A stretch of DNA of 64,000 nt. Origin: Dermatemys mawii (lineage: Eukaryota; Chordata; Testudines; Dermatemydidae). Below are positions 26,602 through 37,637 of the stretch, one piece after another. The position numbers were made by a program, and so were the translations under genes. Below the pieces are notes generated by a model. That model searched no databases, was not told the DNA's origin, and worked only from the letters and a program-made list of their open reading frames with translations. The DNA is taken from contig ML677343.1 in NCBI GenBank assembly GCA_007922305.1, positions 33,378,526 through 33,442,525 of the forward strand, read 5' to 3'. Each line of letters opens with the position of its first letter. The first letter of the stretch is position 1.

Positions 26602-29600
26602 GGCCTCCCGGACCTTGGCACCAAAGACCATTGGCGAGAACTGGGCGTTCCAGCAGGGGTGCGGCTGCAGCGATGGGGCTCCCCGTGGCTGCCAGATCTG
26701 AACTAGCTGCCACCGGGGGCGGATCCCGGGCCAGGGAGCAAGGTGTGGCCCAGGCCCAAATGGGCGCTTTGCCCTGGCCCTAGCCCAGCACGCTGCGTGT
26801 GGCTAGGGATTGGGGCTGGGAGGCGGCGCCGCAGGTTCTGAACCCAGCTAGGAGAGTTCCCCGGGCTGGGGCTGCTTGTAAGGGGGTGGCAGGAGCTGCT
26901 GGGGGCCTCTCGCTGTCCCCCTGCTGGCCGGCCCCTGCCTCCAGCTGCCTTGCAGCTGTGCAATGAAGCAGGGCACGTGCCCTGGGATGCCCTGTGCTGT
27001 GGTAGGTGTTTCCAGGGTGACGGTGCACGAATCCCTGGTGAAAGAAGCGGCCTAGTGTCCCCGAGACACTGACAAAGAGGGGCTTGGGCACCCGCACAGG
27101 AAGAGATCCCCTGGAGCAGGGGCTTTGCTGGGCTCCGCGACTTGCTGGGAATCTGCCCTTTGCCTGTGCTGAGCATTGAGTTCCCTGCTGCAGGTGCTTG
27201 CTGGCCTGGGCTGCGGAGGGAGGTGGCTGTGGAAGGGAAGAGCGGCTGTGTGCAGCAGCCGGTTCTCCTCCTACACTGATCGCAGCTCTAACCCCTCCTT
27301 TGGAGAAGCCCATTTCTAACACTGCCTCCCCCTCAGCAAGCCCTGGCGTGGTCTGGCGCGCCAGGCTCCATTGGCATTACAGCACTCTCCTGCCAGCTGC
27401 TCGGTGTCTCGGGTTGATGCATTCGTGTCTAAAGGGCCACGTTGATCTGGCCGGGCTGGCTTCAGACGTGGGCCCAGTGAGCCTCCCCTCGAGGGGTCTG
27501 TCATGGCCCAGCTGGCAAAGGGCCTGGGTGCAAGGATGGGAGACTCAGGCTGGTTCCCCCATCCTTGCTGGCATTACTCAGCTCCGGCTGGGCCAGGCCG
27601 TCGAGCTGGCATGTCCCTCTCATGTCCAGGGCAGGAGTGAGGCATGGGCTGGGGGGAACCGGGGCTTGCTGGTGGAATGGTTCATGCTCAGTTCTCAGCC
27701 TCGCTAGGCTGATCTGACTGGCCTCCCTCTTCCGCGGGAGGACGCGAATGCATTGGCCTGCAGTCTGGAGCTTGTTGCCTTGCTCAAAGCCTGTCAGCAG
27801 CTGTGCTGGCTCCCTCCAGCTCCCCATGAACACGGAGGGCAGCCCTCTGAGAGAGAGAGAGAGAGAGAGACGCAGAAATGCGTGTGGAACAGATCTAGAG
27901 CTACTCGGTACATGGCCTTTCCCAGGACCCCTCTGTGCTGTTCAGAGGCCAGGGCCTCAGGGTGGAGTCTAGCTGCTTTAGTCTTGTGTTTATTTCTGTG
28001 CCCAGCCTGGCAGTGCCCAGAGCAGGGCCAGCATCTCTCCTTGGCGCTGGGAGCGTGGGACTGGAGACACCCTGCTGGCTCCACGCCACCGACTGCTGCA
28101 GGAGCTAAGAGTGGCTCCGGCCTCCCGTGCTGCCCTGCTTGAGCCGCAGGGCTGCTGGCAGACAGAGGAATCCAGACCTGGCTGCTGCCCGCGTCTCTCC
28201 CTCACCAGGGACAGGAAAGGCAGGAGCCGTTCAGAGTCCTCCCTTTACATAAAAACGTCGCTTGAGCGTTGAACTCTAAACCGGCCCCCGGCCCTCCTTT
28301 GAGCGCTACGGCCTGGACTTAATGAACGTGGGTGGCTGCTGCTCCCTTCCGCAAGGTGTTTGGGTGGGAGAGAGAGCGCCAGGGCCTCCTGCTCCCTTCC
28401 TCACTGCCGCTTGCCTCACCTGTCTTGCTGCTGCTGTTACTGGGATAGACGGGAGTGGGGGCTAGGAGCTAGTGGGGATCTGTCTCCCCATCCTGCAATC
28501 TCACCTCCCCACTGCAGGGTAGACTGTGGGTTCTCAGTAGTGGGTGTTTTCAACAAGCCGACTCAAGGCTGCTGGGCCCAGCAAGGGAGGGGCCCAGGCT
28601 TTGGGTAGTGACAGTCTGAGGGAGCTCCTGAGCGACAGCTAAGCCATGAGCACTAATCCCTTTAGACTTCCTTTTTCTACAGCCGGAGGAGCAGGGCTGG
28701 GGCTCTGTGCAGGGCCGAGCCCCTCCATCTCTGGGGGAAAGGGGAACGAGCAGACTTTGTTCTAATGGCTTTTCCTTGGTCGGTTCTGAGCTCAGCTGGT
28801 CTGGGGGGTGCGCTCACTCCGGGGGAGGGGCTGTGTACGAAATGCCGGGGATAGCAAGTGAAACACATTCCCTGCTTGTAACCCGCTTGCCTGATTTCCT
28901 GAGGACACGTCACCTACTGGGTCATTTCCAGGGACTTCCTTCTAGTCCCAGTGCTAAGGGCAGGCCGAAACCAGCAGGGGCCCTGAGCTCTTGCTTAGAG
29001 CTGGGGTCCCATCAAGGGGGATTGGAATGGAAACACCACCTCTGCTGACTGGTGTGTCAGCCACACCCCTCTGGGAACCGAGATGAGCCAAAAGTAGCAC
29101 CCCTCTTGCCCCCACGTAGCCAATGTAGTGTGGGGAGGGCCATGGCGTTTCCATACTGCGTCTGACCTCTTCCTCACCTAGCAAACACGGGGTTTACTAC
29201 TAGGCTTCTGTTAACCTGCACGCTTGGTTTTTCACTTGCTCATTTCATTTCTTTCTCAATGGTGGTTCTAAGCTGAAACTTCTACCCCAAGCCCATCCCG
29301 TCCCCAGGACTGTTACACATTGAAACCCTCCCGCTTCACACTAGCGTGAACTCAGCCTCTGGGCATGATGCTGCTGGTTCCCTTTGCAGTGCGGCTGTTG
29401 GATACTCAGGGTTTGGCGGAGTTGGTGAGGCCCAAGCCCTTAAACTCTAACTCTTAGTTAAAACAAAGCACCTCATGGCTGGGGCACCCCTCAAAAAGTG
29501 AGCTGCTGCCTCAACCTTCTCTTACTGTTCTGGCAGGGAGGTGTGCCACAATGCTTGAACACTAGCGTGAGCACTTTAATTTCTGTACACATGTGTATGC

Positions 29601-30340
29601 TGGTTCTATTAGAGTAGAAATAACAAACCTAGCTACTGAATCATTGTTTACCCTGTATGTCCCTGACTTACAGGTGGATCTTTTTCTTGGTTTTGAGAAA
29701 CACTTTGTCTGTGGGGGTGGAGATTGAACAAGCAGGCAGGGGGAGGATGGTTGTGAAGCTGGGGGGAGGTGGTTGGTTTTTTTAAGTTTTGTTCCTAATC
29801 TTGCAATGTCAAAGTCTTAAGAAGAAAGCGTTCTCCTGGCCCCGGCCCTCCAGTTCAGAGGGCAGGACTAGCAGGGTGAGCATGTTACACTCCTGCCTAG
29901 TCACCAGAGCCTAGGTTTGAATGAGTGAAGCATGGAAGAGCACTTGCTGAACTTGCTGTTCAACACACTTGCAGAAGCTTGACAAGCAGCATATGCCACA
30001 GGTATATGTGCTAGCCTGTGGCAGGAATAGCAGTCCAGGGGGAAGGGTGCAATTCCCACCTGTTCACTACATCACCTTCCACAGTAACTTGTATAACCTG
30101 ACTCCCATACGTTTATCAGACACAGCAAGGGAGGGCAGGACTAAAAGTTTGCAGCAGTGATGTATCCACTATCCAAAAGTGGAAACGGTGAATGACCAAA
30201 ACAAAACCTCCTGGGAAGTTTCCCTGTGGTTACACCACAAGGTGGTGGCTGTAGCAAAGGGGAGGAGTGGGGGATAGTAGCACAGGAATCTAATGTACAA
30301 TGGTATTGATTCAATAAACCACTGTATGTGATCATTTTAA
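26602..30340 (+). terminator. DEF8: Probable long DEF8 3'UTR with poly(A) signal
   Basis: The first convincing AATAAA after the DEF8 stop is at 30313-30318. It is followed by a GT/T-rich stretch ('tgtatgtgatcattttaatg'). The intervening 3.7 kb lacks recognisable transposons and becomes AT-rich after 29200, as 3'UTRs do. A GA microsatellite lies at 27848-27870. Shorter transcripts from other signals cannot be excluded. Confidence 0.55.
27848..27870. repeat. (GA)n microsatellite
   Basis: An uninterrupted run of about 11 GA dinucleotides lies in the presumed DEF8 3'UTR. Confidence 0.9.
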
Positions 30341-30738
30341 TGGAGTGTTGTCACTGCTTCTTTAAAGGAGGGGGCAGTGGGGATCAGGCCAAATGGGTCA
30401 CTGAGGTTACATGCTGCTGCTGGGTCTGTCATTACTTAACCTGCTGCACTGAAGCGGGGAGAGGAAAGTCCAGTTGCTAATGGATTAAAGACTACAGCAT
30501 GACTCAGAGTTGGCTGGGACACAGATGAACAGAGCTTCCCCTCGGGCCTTGGCAGACCAGGCCCAACGGTGGGGGAATCGCTTGGCTGGGTGACCCAGCT
30601 CCTGGTACCAGCCCAGCCGGGGGATGCACAGGGGAGGGGCGGGGTGAGCCCAGGCCCCTGTGTGGTTAGTTTTAGTAGAAATGAAGGATCAGTTCTCTCT
30701 CCACGTGCTAGTCACGCTGTCCCTTTGCAGGGAAGCCT

Positions 30739-30832
30739 AGCGTAACCAGACATCAAATCAGGATGAGGGTGGGGGGTAATAGGAGCCTATATAAGAAAAA
30801 GACCCAAAATTGGGACTGTCCCTATAAAAGCG
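30739..30832 (-). mobile_element. Truncated MITE, GTGACCAGAC family
   Basis: It begins CGTAACCAGACATC and continues 'aataggagcctatataagaa' and 'gggactgtccctataaaa'. It then stops before the far terminus. Same family as the copies near 60440, 61859 and 62200. Confidence 0.75.
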
Positions 30833-31137
30833 CAGGGGCGCGCTCCAGGACCTAACGGGTCCGTCTCCACGTGCTGCTGCAACCGCCCCACCCCACTGCA
30901 GTGCAGACGTGGGGGGGAGGGTATCCACACTGGACCCTACCGCCTATTGTCCTGGCGCTGGGAGGCCGTGGGCAGCCCGGAACCAAAGGTCCCGGCGCTC
31001 GTCCCTACCCGGAATGTCTCGCTGGGACCCCGGCGACGCCTCCCTGCCCCTCCCCCCGCGTCAGGCGCCTCCGCCCAAGCCCGGCCCAGGACGAGGAGCA
31101 AGGCGCATGTGCATATGTCCCTCAGGGGCGTGAACTC

Positions 31138-31149
31138 TGCGCATGCGCG
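31138..31149. promoter_or_regulatory. NRF-1 site (TGCGCATGCGCG)
   Basis: It is a full match to the palindromic NRF-1 consensus, 25 bases before the presumed AFG3L1 start codon. NRF-1 drives many nuclear genes for mitochondrial proteins, which fits an m-AAA protease subunit. Confidence 0.7.
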
Positions 31150-31174
31150 TGAAGCCGCGGCGCAGCCGGGGGCG

Positions 31175-31278
31175 ATGGCTCATCGGCTCGCGTCGGGGCC
31201 CCTGGTGCCGCCCTGTGGCGAGGGGGCTGCCGGACGCACACACCGGCTGGGCTCAGGGGCCTGGCACCGGTCCGGCAG
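31175..31278 (+). CDS. AFG3L1: AFG3L1 candidate exon 1 (mitochondrial presequence)
   Basis: It starts MAHRLASGPLVPP. MAHR is also the start of AFG3L2 as I recall it. The product is Arg-rich and lacks acidic residues but one, as expected for a mitochondrial presequence. It ends GGCAG before GTGAGA, with two bases carried over. Confidence 0.6.
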
Positions 31279-31916
31279 GTGAGAGGCGACGGTTTCTTTT
31301 CCGTCACTGTCGTAAAATGCACGGACCCGTATGTCGCTGCAACGGGGCCAACCGTCGCCGTGGTGCGGTGATGACGTCCCCATGGTTGGAGAGGAGCGCC
31401 CTTGAGGGGGCGTGGTCTGGCTGTTAGAACGAGGCTGCCCCTTCCTTGGCCGTCTGTGGGAGGTGTGAAAGCCCCGCCCCTTGCGGGGCTCTGTGGGGGC
31501 GGGGCTTAGCTGTCTCCTGGCTCCTCCCCACCAGCCCCAGGCCCCTCCTCTGCGTGTCACGCCCCAGCTGCCCAGCCCTGCCTTCCTGGGCACTGAGGCA
31601 GGGGCCATCTCGACGCCAGGTCTCCTGGGCCCTGCCAGAGCCGGCCCCTGGGGTGAAGCCAGGCTCCAGCTGAGGAGCACTGTGTGCAGCACTAGGGAGG
31701 TGGGGTGAGGGTTGCTTTGTGCCTGCTGGGTCTGCATGGCTCCCCCTGTCAGTTAGAGCAGCCTCGGAGCTGCTCTAGTTTACGTGGGGGCTGCCTGCAG
31801 TCCCAGAAGGTAGTCGGAGCAGAGTAGCACTCTGATCGTTCTGAGGGAGCCTGTCTCTAGAGAGCCAGGACTTTGTGTGTCAATGGTGTACGTGAGCCAT
31901 CTCTTTACTGTTCTAG

Positions 31917-32023
31917 TGGCTCAAGGGGATCTGCAGCCCACGGCAGGACTATCCAGGGAGCATAGTATCCTCTTGGCAATGGCTCTGCTCCAAACCACCC
32001 AAAGGTATGTGTCTCCACCCAGG
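31917..32023 (+). pseudogene. AFG3L1: AFG3L1 exon 2 remnant
   Basis: After the acceptor TTCTAG, the frame reading LSREHSILLAMALLQ, then TTQRYVSPPR, aligns with the AFG3L2 stretch that ends YQRFCSRPPK. This frame does not match the phase of exon 1: in that phase a TAG is met. No GT donor lies at the expected end. A strong donor AG/GTATGT at 32005 is out of phase with the next exon. An alternative acceptor at 31956 restores the phase to exon 1. Confidence 0.5.
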
Positions 32024-32220
32024 CTCCTTGTAGGGCCTTTTGCTTCTACTAGCTTTTTTAGTGTAGCTGTGGTTGGCAGGGGGATATAGATATTAAACAG
32101 GAAGAGAGCAAATGCAAACCCCAAGTGAAAGGGGCTTGGGAATGAATTGCAGAACAACACTGTACACAGCGGGTGGGCTGCTGCTACGCTGGAGGTCTAA
32201 GGATCATTAAAGAGATAAAA

Positions 32221-32905
32221 CAGGGGTGGGCAAACTTTTTTTGGCCCAAGGGCCACATCAGGATGTAAAACTGTATGGAGAGCTGGGTAGGGAAGGCTGT
32301 GCCTCCCAAAACAATCTGCCTGCCCACCCCATCTGCCCCCTCCCACTTCCTGCCCCCTGACTGCCCCCCTCAGAATGCTCCACCCATCCACACACACCTC
32401 AGCTCCTTTTCCCCTGACTGCCCCCCTCCAGGGATCCCTGCCCCTAACTGCCCCTTGAAACCTCACCCCCTATCCAGTCCCCCCTTGCTCCCTGACCCCT
32501 GTCCACACCCCCGCCCCCTGACAGGCCCTCGGGACTCCGCCCCCAACCAATCCTCCCTGCTTCCTGTCCCATGACTGCCCCGACCTCTATCTACATCCCT
32601 GCTCCCTGACAGGCCCCCTGGGACTCCCATGCCTGTCCAACCCCCCCATCCCCTGATCGCACCTCTCCCCTCCAAAAAATCTCTGCCCCATCCGACTGTC
32701 CCCTGAGTGCCCCCTGAAACTCTTGCCTCTTATTCAACCCCTACTCCCGCCTCCTTACCATGCAGCTCAGAGCAGCAGGAGCTCCCAGCCTCACTGCCTG
32801 CATGGCGGTGTGCTTATGAGGGAGGGGCCAAGGGCTAGCCTTCCTCAGCCTGGAGCTCAAGGGCCCATCAGGACAGTCCTGCGAGCTGTAGTTTGCCCAC
32901 CTCTG
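32221..32905. mobile_element. hAT-like non-autonomous element with TIRs and 8-bp target duplication
   Basis: The ends are CAGGGGTGGGCAAACT and, in reverse, CAGAGGTGGGCAAACT, 15 of 16 identical. The flanks AGATAAAA (32213-32220) and ATATAAAA (32906-32913) match at 7 of 8. The interior is C-rich, with many 'ccctgactgcccc' units and no transposase. It lies in an AFG3L1 intron. Confidence 0.85.
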
Positions 32906-32939
32906 ATATAAAACAATGGGGAACAGAGGTCTGGCTGAA

Positions 32940-33060
32940 CTCCTTGGGGCAGGGATCGATTTTTTTGTTGTTTTTGTAGTTCTATGTTTGTACTTCATCT
33001 GGCACCATGGGGTCCTGGGCCGTGCCTGGGGCTCCTAGGTGCTGCCATAACACACCCAAT
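32940..33060 (+). repeat. Common reptilian interspersed repeat, 3' part
   Basis: It reads 'ccttggggcagggatcg', then 'gtttgtacttcatctggcac', then 'catggggtcctggg', then 'ggggctcctaggtgctgcca', a tail found across turtle genomes. Family not assigned. Confidence 0.6.
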
Positions 33061-33535
33061 AATGTGCATCATGTGGCAGGCCCCGGGCCCATTCATAATA
33101 GCCCCTAATGATGTTAAAGGGATGTCATCAGCATAAAAATCAAACTTCTGTTTACGGGTGGGTTTTTTAATATGTGTTTCAGGTAACAGCTGAGGTTCAT
33201 CTGGTTCTAAATCCAGACAGATCAGCAGGGAGATTCGAGCAGGGCCCAGACTCACTGTAACTCACTTTCTGTAACTGCCTAGACTCAAGCTGCTTGTGGC
33301 CCTTTGATAAATGTTGTGTTTCAGGGCTCTTGCCCACTGCCCTGATCTATATCCCCATAGAATCACCTCAGGCAGAGGTGGCTAGGAGGTCCGAGTTAAA
33401 ACCTGAATGTTGGGGCACCTCTTCTCTAGAACTCCCCTGTGCAGTGGGATAGCCGAAGATAACCGACATCAGCTGAGCGAGTCCCTCTCCTGGCTTAGTC
33501 TGCGTTCCAGCCTTTGAGCCAGAGAATGGGTAAGG

Positions 33536-33750
33536 ATTGGTGTCCCTATTAGCCAGGCTGGATAAGAAATGGTGTCCCTAGCCTCTGTTTGTCAGAGGCG
33601 GGTGATGGATGGCAGGAGAGAGATCACTTGATCTTTACCTGTTAGGTTCAGTCACTCTGGGGCACCTGGCATTGGCCACTGTCTGTAGACAGGATACTGG
33701 GCTAGATGGACCTTTGGTCTGACCCAGTACGGCCTTTCTTATGTTCTTAT
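33536..33750 (+). mobile_element. CR1 LINE 3' end
   Basis: It reads 'ctctggggcacctggcattg', then 'gacaggatactgggctagat', 'ggacctttggtctgacccag', and ends 'ttcttatgttcttat'. This is the characteristic 3' end of turtle/crocodilian CR1. An internal duplication of 'tggtgtccct' is present upstream. Confidence 0.9.
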
Positions 33751-34227
33751 GGGAGGATCCCCCACGAGAGATCAGGATATGTTTGTGTGTAGACTTTCAA
33801 AGAGTGCAATGCAAGGATTCCTCTGCGCAGGGACCTCCCATCTACAGAGGCAGCAAAATACTAGCTAGCAGGTGTTTCTTCCTTCCCTCGGATCGATCTG
33901 TCCAAGTTAGATCCCGGAGGCAGAGCCGATCTTTCTTGGGCAATGCTGTTTGGTAAAGCAATGTAAAGCTACGTACTCTAATAATATCTGGTATTGACTA
34001 TTGTAACCTCCTTCTCTCCAGTCTTGTAGATACTGATCTGCCCCTGCGGTCCATTCAGAAGGCTGTCCTCAAAATCATTTCCCCTCACTTTTGGGTTTTG
34101 GTTTAGCGTCTTCCTGGTTTGCCCAGAATCCTTCCCCTCTAAACAGAGGGAGATCTTTGACTACACAGTGTTAGTTTAGTGTCACTGTACCTTTAAATCA
34201 CCAAAACACAATCACACTCTCTCTAAG

Positions 34228-34296
34228 GCTTTGAGAAGTATTTTAAGAAGAATGGAAGAAGTCCTGGCCCAGCAGCGGATGCTCACGAGACTGAAG
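34228..34296 (+). CDS. AFG3L1: AFG3L1 exon with GFEKYF motif
   Basis: After CTCTCTCTAAG, one carried G gives GFEKYFKKNGRSPGPAADAH and then ETE, before GTAAAC. GFEKYF is shared with AFG3L2. It ends one base into a codon. Confidence 0.8.
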
Positions 34297-35614
34297 GTAA
34301 ACAGTCCCAAATCCTCCTTAGCTTTTATAAAGATGCTCAGGAGTAGGAGAGTTTTTGTGAGGGGCTGGACAGTGATTGCTACAGTGTGGATGTGTGTGCC
34401 TGAAATACTCCCATGACCGTGAGTCAGTAGGTGTCTCCCCCACTACTTCTCTGAGAATTCAGTCCTTGTCTTGACACCCAACTCTCTCTGCTATTCCAGT
34501 CCTGCCCACCTCCATAGGAACTGCTCATGCACCTCAGTTCAGGTCTGTAAAATCCCCATTGCTCTCTAGGTTTCTGAGTACAATTGGCTTTATCTCGCTT
34601 GCCCTGTCAACCTCTTTTTAAATAGACCTGAACAGGCCACAGCCCAGACTCAAAAGTGTGGGACATCTGGATTGAACGAGTTTGTTAGCCAGTCCTGTAG
34701 GGCAGGGCGAAGGTGATGGTTGGAATGTGTAGGGTGAACTTTTCCCTCAGGACAGTGGTGAATTGACAGAATATTTACATGAATGATCTGAACTAGTCAT
34801 TTCCTGTCGGTACTATGTGGGTATTTGAATGGCAGTGCTGTAGTTAGATATGTGACGTTAAGTCATTAAGTGCATCAGCTTCCTTATTTCCAAGTCATCG
34901 GCGTTTCCCGTAGGATTACAAACCTTAAAACCGCTGCAGAATTTCTCTGCTGGAAGGAGCTCTGCTTGCCTGGATCTAGGTATAGTTTTTCTTCTGGGAT
35001 GAACAATAGCTCTGTGAGATGGTGGGGTGAGGGGCTACCCTGGAAAGGAGGCATGAATAAAGCTGTGTGAGACCTGGGTGGCTGCGGGTTGAATGCAGCC
35101 CAGAGCCAGAGGTGTGGCTAGCGAAGACGCTGTGCTCCTTGGTGGAGTGACAAGGCGTGCTGGGACCCGGGCCACACCTCCATGTTCGAGAGGCGCATGG
35201 TTGGCGTTTTCTGTCAGATCAGTGCTCAGGCTCTCAGCAGGCTGCCAGCGTGTGAGTGTGGGGGCCAGGCCCACCTGCACGCTGGTGCACAAGTGCAGGG
35301 GTTGACTCCAGTCTGACGCCCTGGGCTGCAGCTCCACGCGTGAGCGCTCAGTGTAGACACAGGCTCCGCGCTCGGGCTGCAGCACAGAGGCACTGGCTGT
35401 TTCATCGCAGTTGGAGCAGTCGTGCACCCCTTTCAAACCTGGTGTACCAGCCGCCTGCACCGACTTGTTCGGCAGCGCTATGGGGTTGGCTGTCAGGGTA
35501 GGGGGCAGTAAGGAACTGGCAGTTGCTCCCAGGTTAATTCTGAATGTTGGCTGTTTATTTCCCGGTTGAATCACGCTGCTGACTTGTAGCGTTCTTTTCC
35601 CTTCCTCCCACCAG
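34297..35614. other. AFG3L1 intron stretch where one exon is expected but not seen
   Basis: The exons on either side cannot be joined in frame: one base is carried in and phase 0 is needed out. The family has a Gly/Lys-rich segment here ending in a WW-containing motif. No such segment with splice sites was recognised. 35100-35420 may be an old repeat. Confidence 0.5.
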
Positions 35615-35761
35615 GGAGAGTTCCCCTGGCTTAACAAGAACCTTGGCTACCTGGCCGTCATGGGGGCAGGCGCTGTCGTGGGAGTCCTCTTTCTTTAGCG
35701 CAATTCTGGCAAAGAAATCAGCTGGAAGCATTTCGTCCATTACTACTTGGCTAGAGGATTG
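35615..35761 (+). pseudogene. AFG3L1: AFG3L1 first transmembrane exon with in-frame TAG
   Basis: It starts GEFPWLNKNLGYLAVMGAG after CTCCCACCAG, runs into a hydrophobic segment, meets TAG at 35696-35698, and continues RNSGKEISWKHFVHYYLARG. Family members read through here (an aromatic pair precedes Arg), so one codon appears lost and a stop created. The sequence CTCTTTCTTTAG across the stop is itself a good splice acceptor, which would keep only the last 21 codons. Confidence 0.8.
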
Positions 35762-36387
35762 GTGAGGAAATGTCGTCTGTGTCTGTGCGAATGAGAGTGG
35801 CTCTCTCCTGGCTCGTTGTGCGTGTTTTTCCCATTTGCCCTCTTGTTCTAGCACGGTGCTTGGGTACCAAGTCACACCTGAATCCTGCTGACTCCGAGCT
35901 GGTGGAGACCACCCCCAGAGGGCCTCTGGAAAGCAGTGACCATTCAGGCACCGTTCTGAGGCTGGAGTAAGGGAGAGCCCTGTTATCAGAGCATGGGCAC
36001 CCCTTCACCCCCATTCCTCACTCCCTGTCGACTGGTCCCAGAGGACTGGGTGTTGCTATCAAATGATCTTGTGCGAGGGCTCCCACACTAGCCCCAGGCT
36101 GCCCTTTACCTTCACAGCAGAAGCATGTCACTTGCAAGGCCTTGTGTGCCCTGTGCCAGCTGCCTCTAAATCCTGGGGCAAGGTGTTATAGAGTCCCCGG
36201 GGCGATGCTCTGGAACTGCTCCCTAAGAAGCCAGTCAGGACTCTGGGGGGAAGCTTTCATTTTGTGAACAGCTTGTCTCCAGGGCGAGGAGCTTCACAGC
36301 TTCCAGCTTCCACCTTCCTGGGGCTGATCTTGGAGCATTTGGTATTTTTTGCCCCTCCGTGCGCTTCCCCCAGCGAGCCTGCCCAGG

Positions 36388-36786
36388 TGGGGTCCTGGGG
36401 TAGCCAGTGGATCCTGCACCCCAACTCCACAGTCAGATGTGAGACTCAGGCAGCCAGTACAACAGAGGTTTATTAGTCAACAGGAACATGATCTAAAACA
36501 GAGCTTGTAAGTACAGCGAATTCGACCCCTCCACTGGGTCCATTTTGGGAGGCAGAGAGCCAGACTGCCCGTCTCTAGCTCACCACCTGTTCCCAGCCAG
36601 ATCCAGACTGAAACCCACTCTCCAGCCCCTCCTCTGCTTTTCCTTTTTCTCTTGGGCAGAAGGTTTTACCTCCTCCCTCCCCTACCTGGGCTCAGGTTAC
36701 AGCCTCAGGTCTCATCTAGAAAGGGGAGTCTCCCATCCCCACACACTATCCAGAGGAAACATTAAAACCATTCCTGCTCCGTCACA
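36388..36786 (-). mobile_element. LTR-like element, copy 1
   Basis: About 400 bases shared with 38056-38430. Landmarks are 'cagccagtacaacagaggtttatt', then 'cagagcttgtaagtaca', then 'gggcagaaggt', then 'ctcaggttacagcc', ending TCACA. The plus-strand GTTTATT gives AATAAA on the minus strand. Weak 5-base flanks CCAGG/CAAGG. Confidence 0.6.
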
Positions 36787-36937
36787 CAAGGTCCCTAGTT
36801 CTGCAGGCTCTGGTGAAAGTTCTGCTGCAGCTTCGTATAAGTGGAAGGGAGGGATGTGTTGAGTTGTTACTGCAGTCCCTGCCAGAGCCTCTCTTGTTTT
36901 ATTTTGACTTTGTTTATTTTATGCTGTTTCCAAAATT

Positions 36938-37035
36938 TCAAAAGTGACAGAGTCCTATGGCACCTTATAGACTAATAGACGTATTGAAGCATAAGCTTTC
37001 ATGAGTGAGTGCCCACTTTGCCAGATGCAGATGCA
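36938..37035 (+). repeat. Widespread turtle interspersed repeat fragment
   Basis: It reads 'agtgacagagtcctatggca', then 'ccttatagactaatagacgt', then 'gcataagctttcatgagtga'. This is a diverged copy of a unit seen very often in turtle genomes. Family not assigned. Confidence 0.65.
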
Positions 37036-37394
37036 ATTGCAGTTTTCAGTGTGGCACAAATTGCCATCCTTAGGTTTCAGAGTTAACACATCAATAATGG
37101 GGTGGTTTGAACTTCCAGTCTGTTGTTTCAGGCTTTCTGCAGACTTGGGCAGGCATCTCTGTGTCCATTTATGCTTGGTTTGTGTTGTCCAGCATTTCAC
37201 CACAACTGTGAGGTCTAGAAGGGTGTCAGTGTCTCCGTGTGTCTGTCTAAGGAAGCAGAGATTCTGAGCTCACTTCTCCCATCTGCTCTTATCAGGAGAG
37301 CTCCAGAATACTTCTGGCCATCAGTGCTCTGGGCTGGCCACAGAGTACATTGGGGTAATGGGGGCTTCTGGGTTGTAGTATGCACCTTGTGGAG

Positions 37395-37637
37395 CAGTGC
37401 TTCTTCAACTTTCTGTTTGGGTGACCCTTTTTCATCATGCAGACTCCGATCACGACCCTTCCATGTCTGCCAGAATGCCGCCAAAGTTAATACTTTTGCT
37501 TTCAGCAGCGTTTGGCAGACATGGTCATGCACATGGGTATGTACGCCGAAAGCGGAAGTATTCCCTTCGGTGGCATTTCTGTGGGGGCTCGTGACCCCCA
37601 CAGAACCGGGACACGACCTCCACTTTGAGAACCGCTG
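37395..37637. mobile_element. hAT-like MITE, 243 bp, with target duplication
   Basis: The ends are CAGTGCTTCTTCAACTTT and, in reverse, CAGCGGTTCTCAAAGT. The flanks TTGTGGAG (37387-37394) and CTGTGGAG (37638-37645) match at 7 of 8. No coding sequence; it lies in an AFG3L1 intron. Confidence 0.8.

Larger units (their letters stand above)
30840..31420. promoter_or_regulatory. AFG3L1: CpG island, AFG3L1 promoter
   Basis: The CpG-rich stretch surrounds the first AFG3L1 exon and lacks a TATA box. It contains a perfect NRF-1 palindrome at 31138-31149 and a TGACGTCC half-CRE near 31371. Confidence 0.65.

Noticed and set aside
35696..35698. Recoding of the AFG3L1 stop as selenocysteine or by read-through
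   Set aside because: The codon is TAG, not TGA, and no family member uses selenocysteine here.
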